Source: Phoronis australis (Eukaryota > Phoronida > Phoronidae). From it: 40,412 bases of DNA. The stretch covers positions 1-40,412 of the forward strand of contig NMRA01001203.1 in NCBI GenBank assembly GCA_002633005.1, read 5' to 3'. The translations under genes and the position numbers were made by a program. Of the stretch, positions 13,601 through 25,600 are shown piece by piece; position 1 is the stretch's first letter, and every line of letters begins with the position of its first letter. Under the pieces are notes generated by a model that had not been told where the DNA came from, made no database searches, and saw only the letters and a list, made by a program, of their open reading frames with translations.

Positions 13601-16600
13601 CGCATTTTGCCATCATCTCTGTCCAGCCGGCCGGTGTCCGCTGCTCTATCTCCATAACCTAGTGACGTATGTTCATGAAATTCTGCACATATGTTCTTTT
13701 CATGGATGGGACGGCATGAGCAATCTTTCGGACGGATCCGACTACCGATGTGCCTCCGTAGTGGCAATTTTAGTTTTTTAAGTTTACCACTGTGTCTTCA
13801 ATGGTCCTCAACATATTTTCACAAAATTTGGTATATAGGCATCTATTAGTGAGATGACGGTATCCTCCCGTTTTCGGAAGGATTTGACATAGTCTGCACC
13901 ACCTAGTGGCCATTTCTACTGTTTTTAGCATCCACCCCTCTATCAACCAAACCGCTCTAAGTATGATTGTGAAAATTGGCATGTATGTTCTTACTATGAA
14001 GAGGACGGTTGAGGATGATTTTCCAATGACTTCAAGTACTGTGTGCCTCCTAGTGGCGTTTTTTTTTTTGCGCCATATTTCCTAAACTGTTTTGCAGGAT
14101 CTTTACTAAATTTAGTAAGTGCATTTATATGAAGATGACCATGAACAAAGACAACTTTCGGGCAGATTTGACTACTGGTGTGCCACCTAGTGGCAACTTT
14201 ATTTTTTACGTTTAACTCTGTATCTTCAAAGGTTCTCAACATATTGTCATAAAATTTGGTGTACAGGCTTCTCTTATTGAGGTGACGCTATCTGTCCATT
14301 TTCAGATGGATTCAACCTAGTCTGCGCCACGTAGTGGCCATATTTACTGGTTTTGAGTCTGTTTTTTGGCGTCCACCTCACTATCAATCAAACCGCTTTC
14401 AGGATAATTTTGAAAATTGGCATGTATGTTTTTAGTTTGAAGTGGACAGCTGACGATGATTTTCCGTTTACTTCGACTACTGTGGCGCCTCGTAGTGGCA
14501 GTTTTGTTTTGTATTTATATGAAGCTGACAACAGCCTATGGCGACTTTCAGGCAAATCCTATGAACAGTGTGCCCCCTAGTGGCAATTTCATTCTGTTTT
14601 CCTTTGCTTCTCTGAAGTTCCGTGACGGATTTCTATGAAATTTAGTGTATAGTTTTCTATTAAAGAAGCAATGACATGTTCCGGTTTTAGGATGGATTGT
14701 ATGTTTTTACGCCATCTAGTGGTCATTTTATGACACAAATAAACAACCCTAAAAGCACACTGTTTGCGATGCATTCATGGGCGCATATCAACGCTCTGCG
14801 TTGTTCTTGTGTAGATATTTGGCTGAATATAATCTGTTACTTTGTTGGTAACGGTGTCTTATTTAACGTGTTCTTATTTCCCATGAATGGTCTGGGTACA
14901 CAATACTGTTTCAGGCATAACCCAGCGGTCCAGGCAGCCGTTGCTGCCGATTTGTTAGGTCATAGTACATACATGACACAGAACTCTGGAGGTGACCAAG
15001 ACAGTCATAAGGATGATGAGTTTGCACCTTCTGAGGTGAGCAAGGAAGTTGGGGAAAAATTTTGATTTTGTAGTTGTCAGTTTATGTAAATTTTGTAACA
15101 TGGGCTGGAGACCTGTGCCCTATCTTGCACTCAGAGGTGTGATAGGCTGTAAAATGTAAGTTGTTACATTTTACGTAACTGTTACATTTTACATGGAATG
15201 TGCATGCGAGAAGTGTACCATTGTTACATTTTACGTAAGCAACATCATATCACAAAGTAAATGACCAAAATCACAAACAAGTGGTATCTGACACAGCCAA
15301 GGGTACTCGGGTATTTTGGAACGAGGGGTGCCGCCCAAAAACTTGGATACCTACCCATTTAGAGAGTGGGCTCGGACAAAAAAGTGACCCATTTGGAAAG
15401 TAATTTTGTTTAAAAATTCACATTTTGCAGTTAGTTCCAGAAATTCTAAAAGGCACCATTTTAGATAGTATTTTGTCAAAATTGGCACTAGTTTGGAAAG
15501 TATTTTTTGCTGTGAAAAATAGCCTTTTTGGCAGCATTTTTCGCATACCTCTTCCATAGGAATACCCTCTGGGATGATTAGACATGAATTTGGCTAACCA
15601 TTATCAGTATTATTACTATTACTGTTACGACTATTATTATTGTTATTGTTCTTGTTTATTATTATTGAATTTATTTCATATGGACACAGAGTAATTTGCA
15701 TTTACTTAATACACGCTTAGCAAAGTGCTAATACATCCTGATCCTCAAAAATTTTAAATCATCTCATTTAGGGTTCAATGCTTTCACCAGGCAGCCCATA
15801 GTGGACTGCGAGTGCTGTTTCAAAAAATAATTTTATTAGGGTTTTTAGGTTNNNNNNNNNNNNNNNNNNNNNNNNNNNNNNNNNNNNNNNNNNNNNNNNN
15901 NNNNNNNNNNNNNNNNNNNNNNNNNNNNNNNNNNNNNNNNNNNNNNNNNNNNNNNNNNNNNNNNNNNNNNNNNNNNNNNNNNNNNNNNNNNNNNNNNNNN
16001 NNNNNNNNNNNNNNNNNNNNNNNNNNNNNNNNNNNNNNNNNNNNNNNNNNNNNNNNNNNNNNNNNNNNNNNNNNNNNNNNNNNNNNNNNNNATATGACGT
16101 AGCTTTCGTAAAATGTAGCAATGGTACATGCTTTTTAACTCAAGAAATTCATTTTTACACACAAATCCACTCTGTAATTTGCACCTTGACATAGGTAAGA
16201 TCAAAGACAACTTTTGTTCTGATTTGAATGTCATGTTATATGCACATAGTTATTAAGATTTAAAATCTTATTTGACACTTCATCAAAGTCCATGTTTTTG
16301 TGATTTGCTAAACATTTGGTAACATTTTGCTCCTGTTTATGCAACAAGTGGTCAATTTAGTAATACCTATAAACAATGTTTCAACGGTGGTCATTACAAC
16401 TAGAGTGCTCTTGACTAGATGCTTATGTTATGCAGGAGAAGCGAATTATTATTACCCTGAACAACTGCAACCATACGGTTCACACGGTACTACCACGGTT
16501 AGTAGACAGCCTGGCCAAACACAAGTACCCCGAGACCAACAAAATACTGACGGTAAGTTTGCTGGAGGTGGTATATGTGATGTAGACTGTGCAATTCGTG

Positions 16601-19600
16601 GTGTTCTAATGAAAAGATTTTGTATGGAAGTTTAATGGTGAAAGCAACCATTTTTTATGTTACCTTTAATAAGAATCCACATCTCTGGTTTACCTTTGAG
16701 AGACATTGTTCTGTGTTTATTGCTGTTTCTTTAGTGAGTATGTACTATCCATGGAACATCAGAAAATGATGTCGACTGCGTGGCAAGTAGCCGGCATATT
16801 GTGTCTGTATTGTCATCTTACACTCTATTGAACACAGTCTGTATTGATCATTCGTTTTTACTCAGTGAGAGTGAATGCAGAACCAAGATGCTGACTCTTT
16901 GTTGGGGCGTTGACATCCTAACAGGGTTATGCATTTTTGTGCGCCCCATCTCTGTCTGGGCATCCGGGTGTCCGGCATCCACAGCTGTATCTTCTAAATC
17001 CCTTGCAGGAAATTAATGAAATTTGGCAGGTGTGTTCCTATGGGGTTGACGACAGGGCGCGACTAGTTTCGGACTGACCCGAATACATCTGTGCCCCCTA
17101 GTGGCAATTTTTAAGTTTTTTACATTTGCCTCTCTATCTTCAAAGGTCTTCAACCAATTTTTATGAAATTTGGCACATAGGCATCTATCATTGACATGAT
17201 GCTATCCTCCCGTTTTCGGATGGATTCAAGGCATTTTGCACCACCTAGTGGCCATTTTTACTGTTTTCTATCTTTTTGGCGTCCGCCCCTCTATCAACCA
17301 AACCACTCAAAGGATGATTGTGAAAACTGACCTGTAAGATAATGAAGTGGACTGAAAATGACGATTTTCTGATGATTTCGACTACTGTGGCGCCTCTTAG
17401 TGGCATTTTTTTTTGCGCCCATGGCTATATCTCCTTAACACTATGCAGGATCTTAATGAAATTAGGGAGGTGTGTTCCTATGGGGTTGATGACAGCTTGG
17501 TGACTAGATTAATTCAATGCATTTTGCGCCATCTAGTGGCCATTTTTACTGTTTTCATGTTTGTTTTTGTACGTCCACTCCGCAAACTACTCTAAGAATG
17601 ATTTTTAAAATTGGCATGTAATAATGTTCTTACTATGAAGAAGATGGGTGACGATGATATTTCAACTACTGTGACACCTCATAGTGGCAGTTTCTTTTTT
17701 TTGTGCCTATGGCTGTGTCTTCTTAACACTATGCATGATCGTTACTAAATTTTGCAAGTGTGTTTTTATGAATATGACAATGACCGTTGACGACTTTCGG
17801 ACGGATCTGACTACCGGTGTTCCCCTTTGTGGGAATTTTAGTTTTTTTCGTTTATTTCATTAAATTTTGCTCCACATGATAGCCATTTTTGCTCTTTTCA
17901 AGTCTGTCCTCTATCAACCAAATCATTCTAAGGATGAATGTGAAATTTGGCTTTCATGTTCTTTGTGTGAAGAGGATGGTTGACGATGATTTTCGGTCAA
18001 CTTTGACCGCTGTGGCACTTCGTAGTGGCAGTTCTGTTTTTTGCACTTATTGCTGTATCTCCTAAACTTATTGCAGCGTTTTTATATGAAGTTGACAACG
18101 GATCATGATGACTTTCACCTAATCTGGCTTACGCTGTGTCCCCTAGTGGCAATTTTTTTCTGTTTTTCTTTACTTCTCTGAAGTTCTTTGACTGATTATC
18201 AATATTATGAAATTTGGGTAATAGCTTTCTACTACAGAAGCAATGGCATGTTCCCGTTTTGGGATGGATTTGATGTATTTTGCACCATCTAGTACCCATT
18301 TTTATTATACAAATACATACCCAGAAGCACACTGTTAGCGATGCATTTCGTGGGCGCATTTCAAACACTCCACGTTGCTCTTGTTATTATAGGCAACATC
18401 AAAAATAGTTGATTTCCCTTTTAAGCAAGATTTACAGGTAATACGGTACAGTACTAAAGCTGATTTTTGTTCAGAGCAATTTATCATTGCTCACTAAATA
18501 GTAATGTTTACATGAATGATCTTTTTGGGTTATCACCCAGTTAATATTGTTGAATCAGACTGATGTAGTGCAACAAATGCTCTCAATAATTGGTCATTAA
18601 TTCAAAGCAAATTGCATAACTATTGTCTTTGAAATTAAGCACCATAACTCGAGCGTGTGTGCTTATCTGTGTTAGCTTATTTTTAGTAAGAACTGTTGTT
18701 TTTTTTTGATGCAGAGAAGAATTAAATACACAAAGATAGATTGTTGTGCTCTACAGCCAATTGCAATCATCAGCTGGGCGCCGTGCTTCAAAATTTTGGT
18801 CCATTAAGCTCAGGATCTCTCCACACAGCCCATAACAGCTGAGCGATGTAGTTGCGTCGCAGTTGGCCATCAAGTGCTAATGCCATTTTAATAACTATCG
18901 GACAATGTATCTACGCATAATCCATGTGCTGCCCTCCACAGCTTTCTGTCCATACACTCTGTCCACCTTCTTGGAATGGTTCACACCAGCGACCTTCAGA
19001 AACCTCTGTAAAGATGAAGACGGATAATCCACCTCAAAAGGAATCATTTCACAGCTGTAGCCTTTCCCCTGGATTTCTGTTGCTAGTAACAGCTTACGTT
19101 CATGGGCTTAACAGAAACCCTCTTCCCATGCAACATTTAGTTCACCAATAACAAGATGTTTTCTCACTTCATCAAGCAACAACACATAGGGACGCAACCC
19201 AGACAGGAGCAATCCCTCTGGAAGTGTCTTGTCTATTCGAACCGTCCAAAGTCTATTGGGATTAGCTGCTCTCTTGACACTGTTCGCACTTGCAACCCTT
19301 GCCTGGTGAAATTTATTTTTTGACATTCTTTGGATTGAACTTCTGCACACTCAACTGCTTCACATGTAACATCTAGTACCAAATTGTGCCTGAACGTATA
19401 CCATCCGCACGGGAGCCCCTTACTGCAGCCATATAATATATGTCTCAAACTACCACTTCTATGGCAAAAACGGAAAGAAGAGTCTGTCCGCAAGCCCCAT
19501 CTCACCAAATTGGCAGGTGATGACAAGACATCGTATGCTGACCGTCTGGATGAGGAACTTCAGATGACCTGCACTCATACTCCACCAATCGTTCCAACTG

Positions 19601-22600
19601 ATGACCTGCTGGTCCATATCATCCAAATTCAGCCACCGTTCCTGTTTAGCCTGCTGCACAGCATGCACTAACCGACGCTCTTCCTCCATTTGCTGGACTT
19701 CGTGCTCACGTAGTTTCATTCTTTCTGACCCCCTTTCCTCAGACCAAAAATGTTCCCTCTGAGTCACTCCAATACCTCTTTACCATCTCTCACCACACCA
19801 ACAAGTTCCTTCTGATGAGTCATCTCATTTTTTCACTCACTTGCCACTTCCTACCAGTATTTAGCTTTGGTAGTGTCTCAAAGTGAAAACTAAAGAAGCA
19901 TTTAAAAATACTGTATTATGGTCAAAGTATATAATGTATTTGCAAAAGTCATGTCATAAATGTACACACTAAGGTAAAAAGCCAGTTACGCTGTATGAAT
20001 TATGACTATTGTGAACTTACAGCTAGATAGCTTTGCGTTTAGCTCCATTAGGCACCCAAATTTCACACAACCTGATAGCTCAGTGCGTCACTGTGTTGTG
20101 ACTGTCAACATGTAGAGCTAACGATAGGTGGGGGTGCATGCAGAATCTGGGAATCAACCTACACTCACTTTGTCTGTTACTGCTGTTGAAGTGAAAAAAA
20201 TCTAGTAAACGTCACCTTTGCGTAATTCTCCGCCTTTTGTAACAAAGTAAAGTCTGTCGTTGTTTTAAAAACATTGCATTCATGGCACGCGCACGCCACT
20301 CCTACTAAAAAGTTTGCATCTGGTCTCTCAGGAGATGATGACAGATTTGTTGCAGCAAAATTTGTTCTGAATGCAGGTTCGCTGGTATTGAAATACTAAA
20401 AACTTATGAAGAAATGAAACCATTTCTGATTGTTATGACATGCAGGCAACCTCATGGAAGAGAAGAACAATCAAGGAAGTTGGTCAATAGGTGACGCAAT
20501 ATTTCATGGCGCCAACATCCGACGCAAAAGAATGCATCACAATTTTAGAAAAATAATTATGGTAGAATGCCAATTTTTCCAACATCAGTAAATAATTTAG
20601 GAACAGTTTAATTTTTAATGACGTCATTAATTTGGTGGCAACAGGCCCACAGAAGTAATTACGCGACAGAAGCCGGAGGGAGTGAAATTAAGTCGACGGA
20701 CTGATTTCACACAGACCGTTGAGCCGATGGACTGACGTCACCAAGGCCAGTATGAAACTGGCTACCCTCCCTCCGCGTTAGCAAAAAACAGCCCTCGAGA
20801 AATAAATAGAACACCTCGAACCTAAATAGAGGGCCGGTGCACTACTTGGGACCAAGGCGGTGCCGAAACAGGTGCAACGAAATCTAGTGAAGCAGGGGAG
20901 ACAGAGTTTGTGTGAACAATGCATTTTATATACCGTTCTCGTCCTGGTTACCGCCCATGCTCGGCTTACCGCCCACCCGTTGTTTTTTAGATTCCCAATT
21001 TAAGCACCCTGGGTGGTAACCCAGACGAATACAGTAATAGATGTTGACCACTTCAAGAGAAAGCTTAAAATTTAAGTTTTAGTTTCATAAAGCAGCCCAG
21101 TTGGTTTGTATCCAAGAGTTTGTCGAGTAGCATTGTCACATCAATACATAACAAATTTAAGCTCTTGTTGTTGGTGACAGACGTCTCTTTGGCTTGCATG
21201 TTATTAAAATTCAGCAACTGAGACATAGGCACTGGGACACAGTCTTCAATTTTTTTTTGCAATGAAATGTCTTTACAGTACTCATAAAGGTGACAATGTC
21301 CTGTGTTTCTTCACCATGTCTGTGACTGACCTATGTTGTATTTCCATTTTCACTGTACAACAGCATGTGAAAGGTGTGTACGAGGAGTTGAACGATACAT
21401 TGTTTGAGTCGTACACAGAGGCCAAGTCCAACCCAATAGTGGGTGCCATGGAACAGAATATGTATCAAGCCAAGTTTGATTGGCATACGCTGGACAGGAA
21501 CAGTGGTAAGTATGTGGATGGTTACATCTCTACAAAATCTTGTTATCAAAAAACCATGCAGAAGCTATAATTATGCTGTGAAAAAAATCGAGCAGTACAA
21601 GACAAAAGTAATTGGGCAAATTACTGTTTTCGCACCATTAAAACTAATTCTGTGAACAGCAAAAATTATTGGTAGTGGTTTGGCCACCTTACTAGTTTTC
21701 CTATTAATTCCCCTTCATTCTCGATCATGAGCGAAGACAACTGAATTTGGCTTCCGCCCAGCCATCATAACAGGAAAAAAGTGCACAAGTTTTTGGTGAA
21801 CATTATGTTGTCTTTTTTCTTCATGATAATCACAATTTAGTGCATTAGAAATATTCTTGAATAGTTTTTCTGATGAGTATGTTTAGGAATGGACTAGGCA
21901 GTAAGGAGTAAGCACTGTGGCATATTTTGAAATACTGAAATTTGTACCAATAGCTGATTTACAATCCCGCCAGATGGCGATCAGGTCTTTGGTAGACAAG
22001 CGATCAGTGCCGCCTACAGATCCCGTGTAATGTAGATGGGAAGTTTCAAGCTAGTGTTATAAACGGTGTTTTAAGATCTTTCCTGCTGTCATGATGCCAG
22101 CAATTTTTCATTGCAGTGCAGTGTTGTGTGCTAGTAGTTTACAGGACAAGACAAATCAATGAAATATCCATGGATGAAGGATATCATTTCTCACTCATTT
22201 CCCAGTGTGAAGAAGAATCTGCGACTACATACTAAGGGCTGTGACTGATGAAGAGCGAGAATTTCAATCCCAGCTGATGTAAAAAAGCAAATATAAATTA
22301 ATGAACTTAGCCTAATCAAATAATGGGAGGGGATTAAAGTGGGATTTATTGTTTCTCTCTGGTGAAATGATTCCATGAAAAGTAACAAGCCATGTAACCA
22401 CGATGTAACAAGTTTGGATTTTGCCGCTTTGAGTTGCGTTTACAAAGTGCTGCGTCAGGTTTAAACTTTGGCTGGCTTGGCATTTCAGCCCTCGTCACCA
22501 AACCAGAGTGTGATTTAACCAACATAATGCCCAATTCAGTATTCCTGAGGCAGTTAACACTATCTGTATAACTTTGTATTACACTACAAGAGTTTAAACT

Positions 22601-25600
22601 ATAGCTAATAAAATCTGACGAAATTCTTTACATAACAAAATTTCATGGAGTCAACTATGTTGCTTAGTCAAATGACTAATCTACTTTGTTATTCTAACCT
22701 TAAAATTTTGCACTTAAATCTGTAAGGAAACAATTTAATTTGCTTAATACATACACTTTTGATTTTGACTGACATCTAGTGGCAAAATAGAACTTAATAA
22801 TTAAATAGAACTTGATAATTACGCCTGGTTTGGCAATGGAACTATGTGAATGGTGAGATGCCTTGAACGTCAAAACAACAATTTCATATATAAAACATTT
22901 TTCAGCGGCCAAATTTTAACACCGTGCGAAAGTTCATACAGTACAGCACTTTTTCGACAAGTCTGTTTAGTTACGTAACCCAATATCAACAGAATTAGAA
23001 GGCTCAGGAAAAGCACATTCGAGTTGCATTTTTTGTACCTGTCGTTCAAAACGTTCGATTGTTCCAATATATTCTTTCCACAATTCGTTTTTAACGAACA
23101 CAGATACAGAACTTGCAACACATGCATGTTTGCTGATGGTATAACCACCAATTAACTATGTCGCGGTCGAACCACCGTTCAGTAGTGATCATAATGTGGT
23201 AGTCTGAAAAAGTTCACGATAAGTCTTGTGGAAAACATGGAATTTTGAAGCAAAAAACTTTCGATAAATTTTCAACAATTGGGTCATTTTTCGTCCAACT
23301 TCCTTTCGGATTTTTGCCATGACTTCCAACAAAAATCATTAACTCTTGGAATTAGCGTCATTTTTCATATGATTTTTATCGGGATTTTCGCTTTGCAGCA
23401 AAAATGTATTTGCTTGAACCCGTAGCTCTCATTTTGAAATGACAAGAAACGACAAAACTTCAGCTCACACATGTGCTCACGACACACTCGAGAACGGATT
23501 ACTTGGAATACTGTGGCACTGTGCAAATTAGACTGTTGCGGATTCATAAGTTCGTGAAATTTGTTACTTTGTCAGGAATTTTAACTCAGGTTTACTGATA
23601 TTCCATGCTAATTTCTCTGTATTGACTTTGAAATTATTTGTGTAAATTAAACTCTTAACGGATATGAAATTCAAAACAAAGGAAACGGCTTTACCGCATA
23701 GTAATACTAAAAGTTACTTCAAACTCGGCTGATCTGACCGAAGCGATCTCAACCAAAACTTCACCGATATTTACAGAGAGAGCAAGTACGGAGGTCAAAA
23801 TTTTATGAAGATTTCGAATCTTCTATTACCCGGTAGTTTAAATCCATCAGAAGAGCGAAAAAAGTGAAAACAGACGTGTTGTTTCGTTAGGCAACTCTTA
23901 TGTTAATGCCATCACCTAATGTGTAGTAGCGTGAAATCACGTTACCGACCAAATAAAGGCATGTGGTTTACTCAGGACTTTCGACCGACCCGGAAATGAG
24001 GGGAGGATTTTTGGGCCGGACTCTCACGACCAAAACACGTTATGTCAAAATTGGTGGTTCTTAGAAGAAACGTGGGATTGTCACAGTCCTGGATGTTGTA
24101 TTGCAGGAATAGTATTTAATGCAATTTTTGGCAATCTTGTCGATGTCTTGAAAAATATTGATATTAACAGGCCTTACCCACATACATCGAAAACGTATGT
24201 GGATTGGTTTCTTTTCTTTACCAGTGAAAAATTAAGCAACATGAGGTCGACTTGAACTGTACTGCAGGCTTAGTTACTCCATACACAACAAAACTGCAAA
24301 GTATGACCCGAATCTTTGACATTGGGATTACCAGCATTACAGATGGTTCCACTGGGCTCTCTGATAAATGCAGTCTCAAGTCTTGTCTATCCATTGCATC
24401 AAGAAAATCCTGAAGAGTAATTTTTCTGTTAGTTAACTCATCAGCGGCAAAACAATATACCCCATTCATTTATTCATCTCCATGGTAATAACTGAATAAA
24501 TATTGCAGTATAATATTGTTAGAATATGGTACCACATTCTTGTACTGTTAATAATGGTTACCAAAAACAATTTACCTGGAACTTGTAGATCTACAGGTTG
24601 GAAGATGGCATCAGTATTTGATAGATTGTCCATTTATCATTGATTGCCTGTACTGGTGCCAAAAACCTAAAGTGTTTAGAAACAAAAGCTTTGAACTAAA
24701 TTCTGTCATTCGCTGCCTGCTGTCTTGATAATAATTGTCAGAGTTCTTGCTCATTCTCCATTTGTTCACTAGGTGTCAGAAGCTACTTGAAAATAGCCCT
24801 TGTTGGTTTGATTGAAGTTCATGCGGAGGTGTATGCCATCTCACCTCAGTTTGTGCCAAAAGTGCTAGAGATGGTCGTTCAGTCCGTGTCTGATGAGTTA
24901 GTCCGGCTCATTCTCTGTGTGGATAACTTCAGTCATCATGGAGTGGTGCAGGTGGGGGCAACAGATTTACACAAGTCTGCTAAGAAAAATCTGAATTTAA
25001 AAAATGTTTGTGAACTCTATTTAAGTTACATCAAATGTGGCACTTTTTGATTATTCATTGTCTATTATGTACATCTACACTATATTCTATTGTTTCATAT
25101 GACTTGTAGATATTCATGCTAGAGCGAAATAAAAATGGACGTGTAAAAAACGGAGGACACTAAACTGAGTCACTATGTACTGTAGTGAATATTTAGGGTT
25201 TTTTTGTTGCAAAACCATCTTACAAAAACTTCAGTGAAAGGCACTATAAACCTGTCTTCAGTCTGCAAGATAACTGATGATGTAGGTCTCTTTCTTTTAT
25301 GAATCTGTTTTGCTGTATACAGCATATTTCTGCAAGACATTATGAACTTGCCTTCTGTCAAAATCTGTCAAAAATTAGTTTTTGCTTTTGGCCGTTTACC
25401 TTGATGAGACTCAACTTCTTTTTTGCTCAGATTTGAAGTGATTTAAGTTTGTGTTTGGAAGGAAATGCACAATGTATATGACCAATTTATTTAGAATAAT
25501 TGCAAGCAACAACAAATTGCCATTTTTTCCCAAACACAGAAATTGGATCTAATCTGAGTAAGGAGCTTGGTGACACCAGTTTTGAATTAATTATTATCAA

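Larger units (their letters stand above)
15213..16130. mobile_element. inverted repeat pair around an assembly gap
   Basis: GTGTACCATTGTTACATTTT at 15213-15232, continuing TACGTAAGCAACATCATAT to 15250, recurs as its reverse complement at 16092-16130 with a few mismatches. Just upstream (15148-15195) TTACATTTTAC(G)TAA is repeated further, suggesting subterminal repeats. Probably a MITE or foldback element of about 0.9-1 kb; 240 bases of its interior are unknown. Confidence 0.55.

Noticed and set aside
15768-16234. Open frames of about 100 codons spanning the N run
   Set aside because: They exist only because N is read through; no coding evidence on either side.
13574-18385. CRISPR-like array (regular repeats and spacers)
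   Set aside because: Repeats are degenerate, the spacers are themselves repeated, and the context is an animal intron.
20087-20160. GATAGCTCAGTGCGT resembling a tRNA box A
   Set aside because: Possible box B is poor and no acceptor stem pairs; left uncalled.
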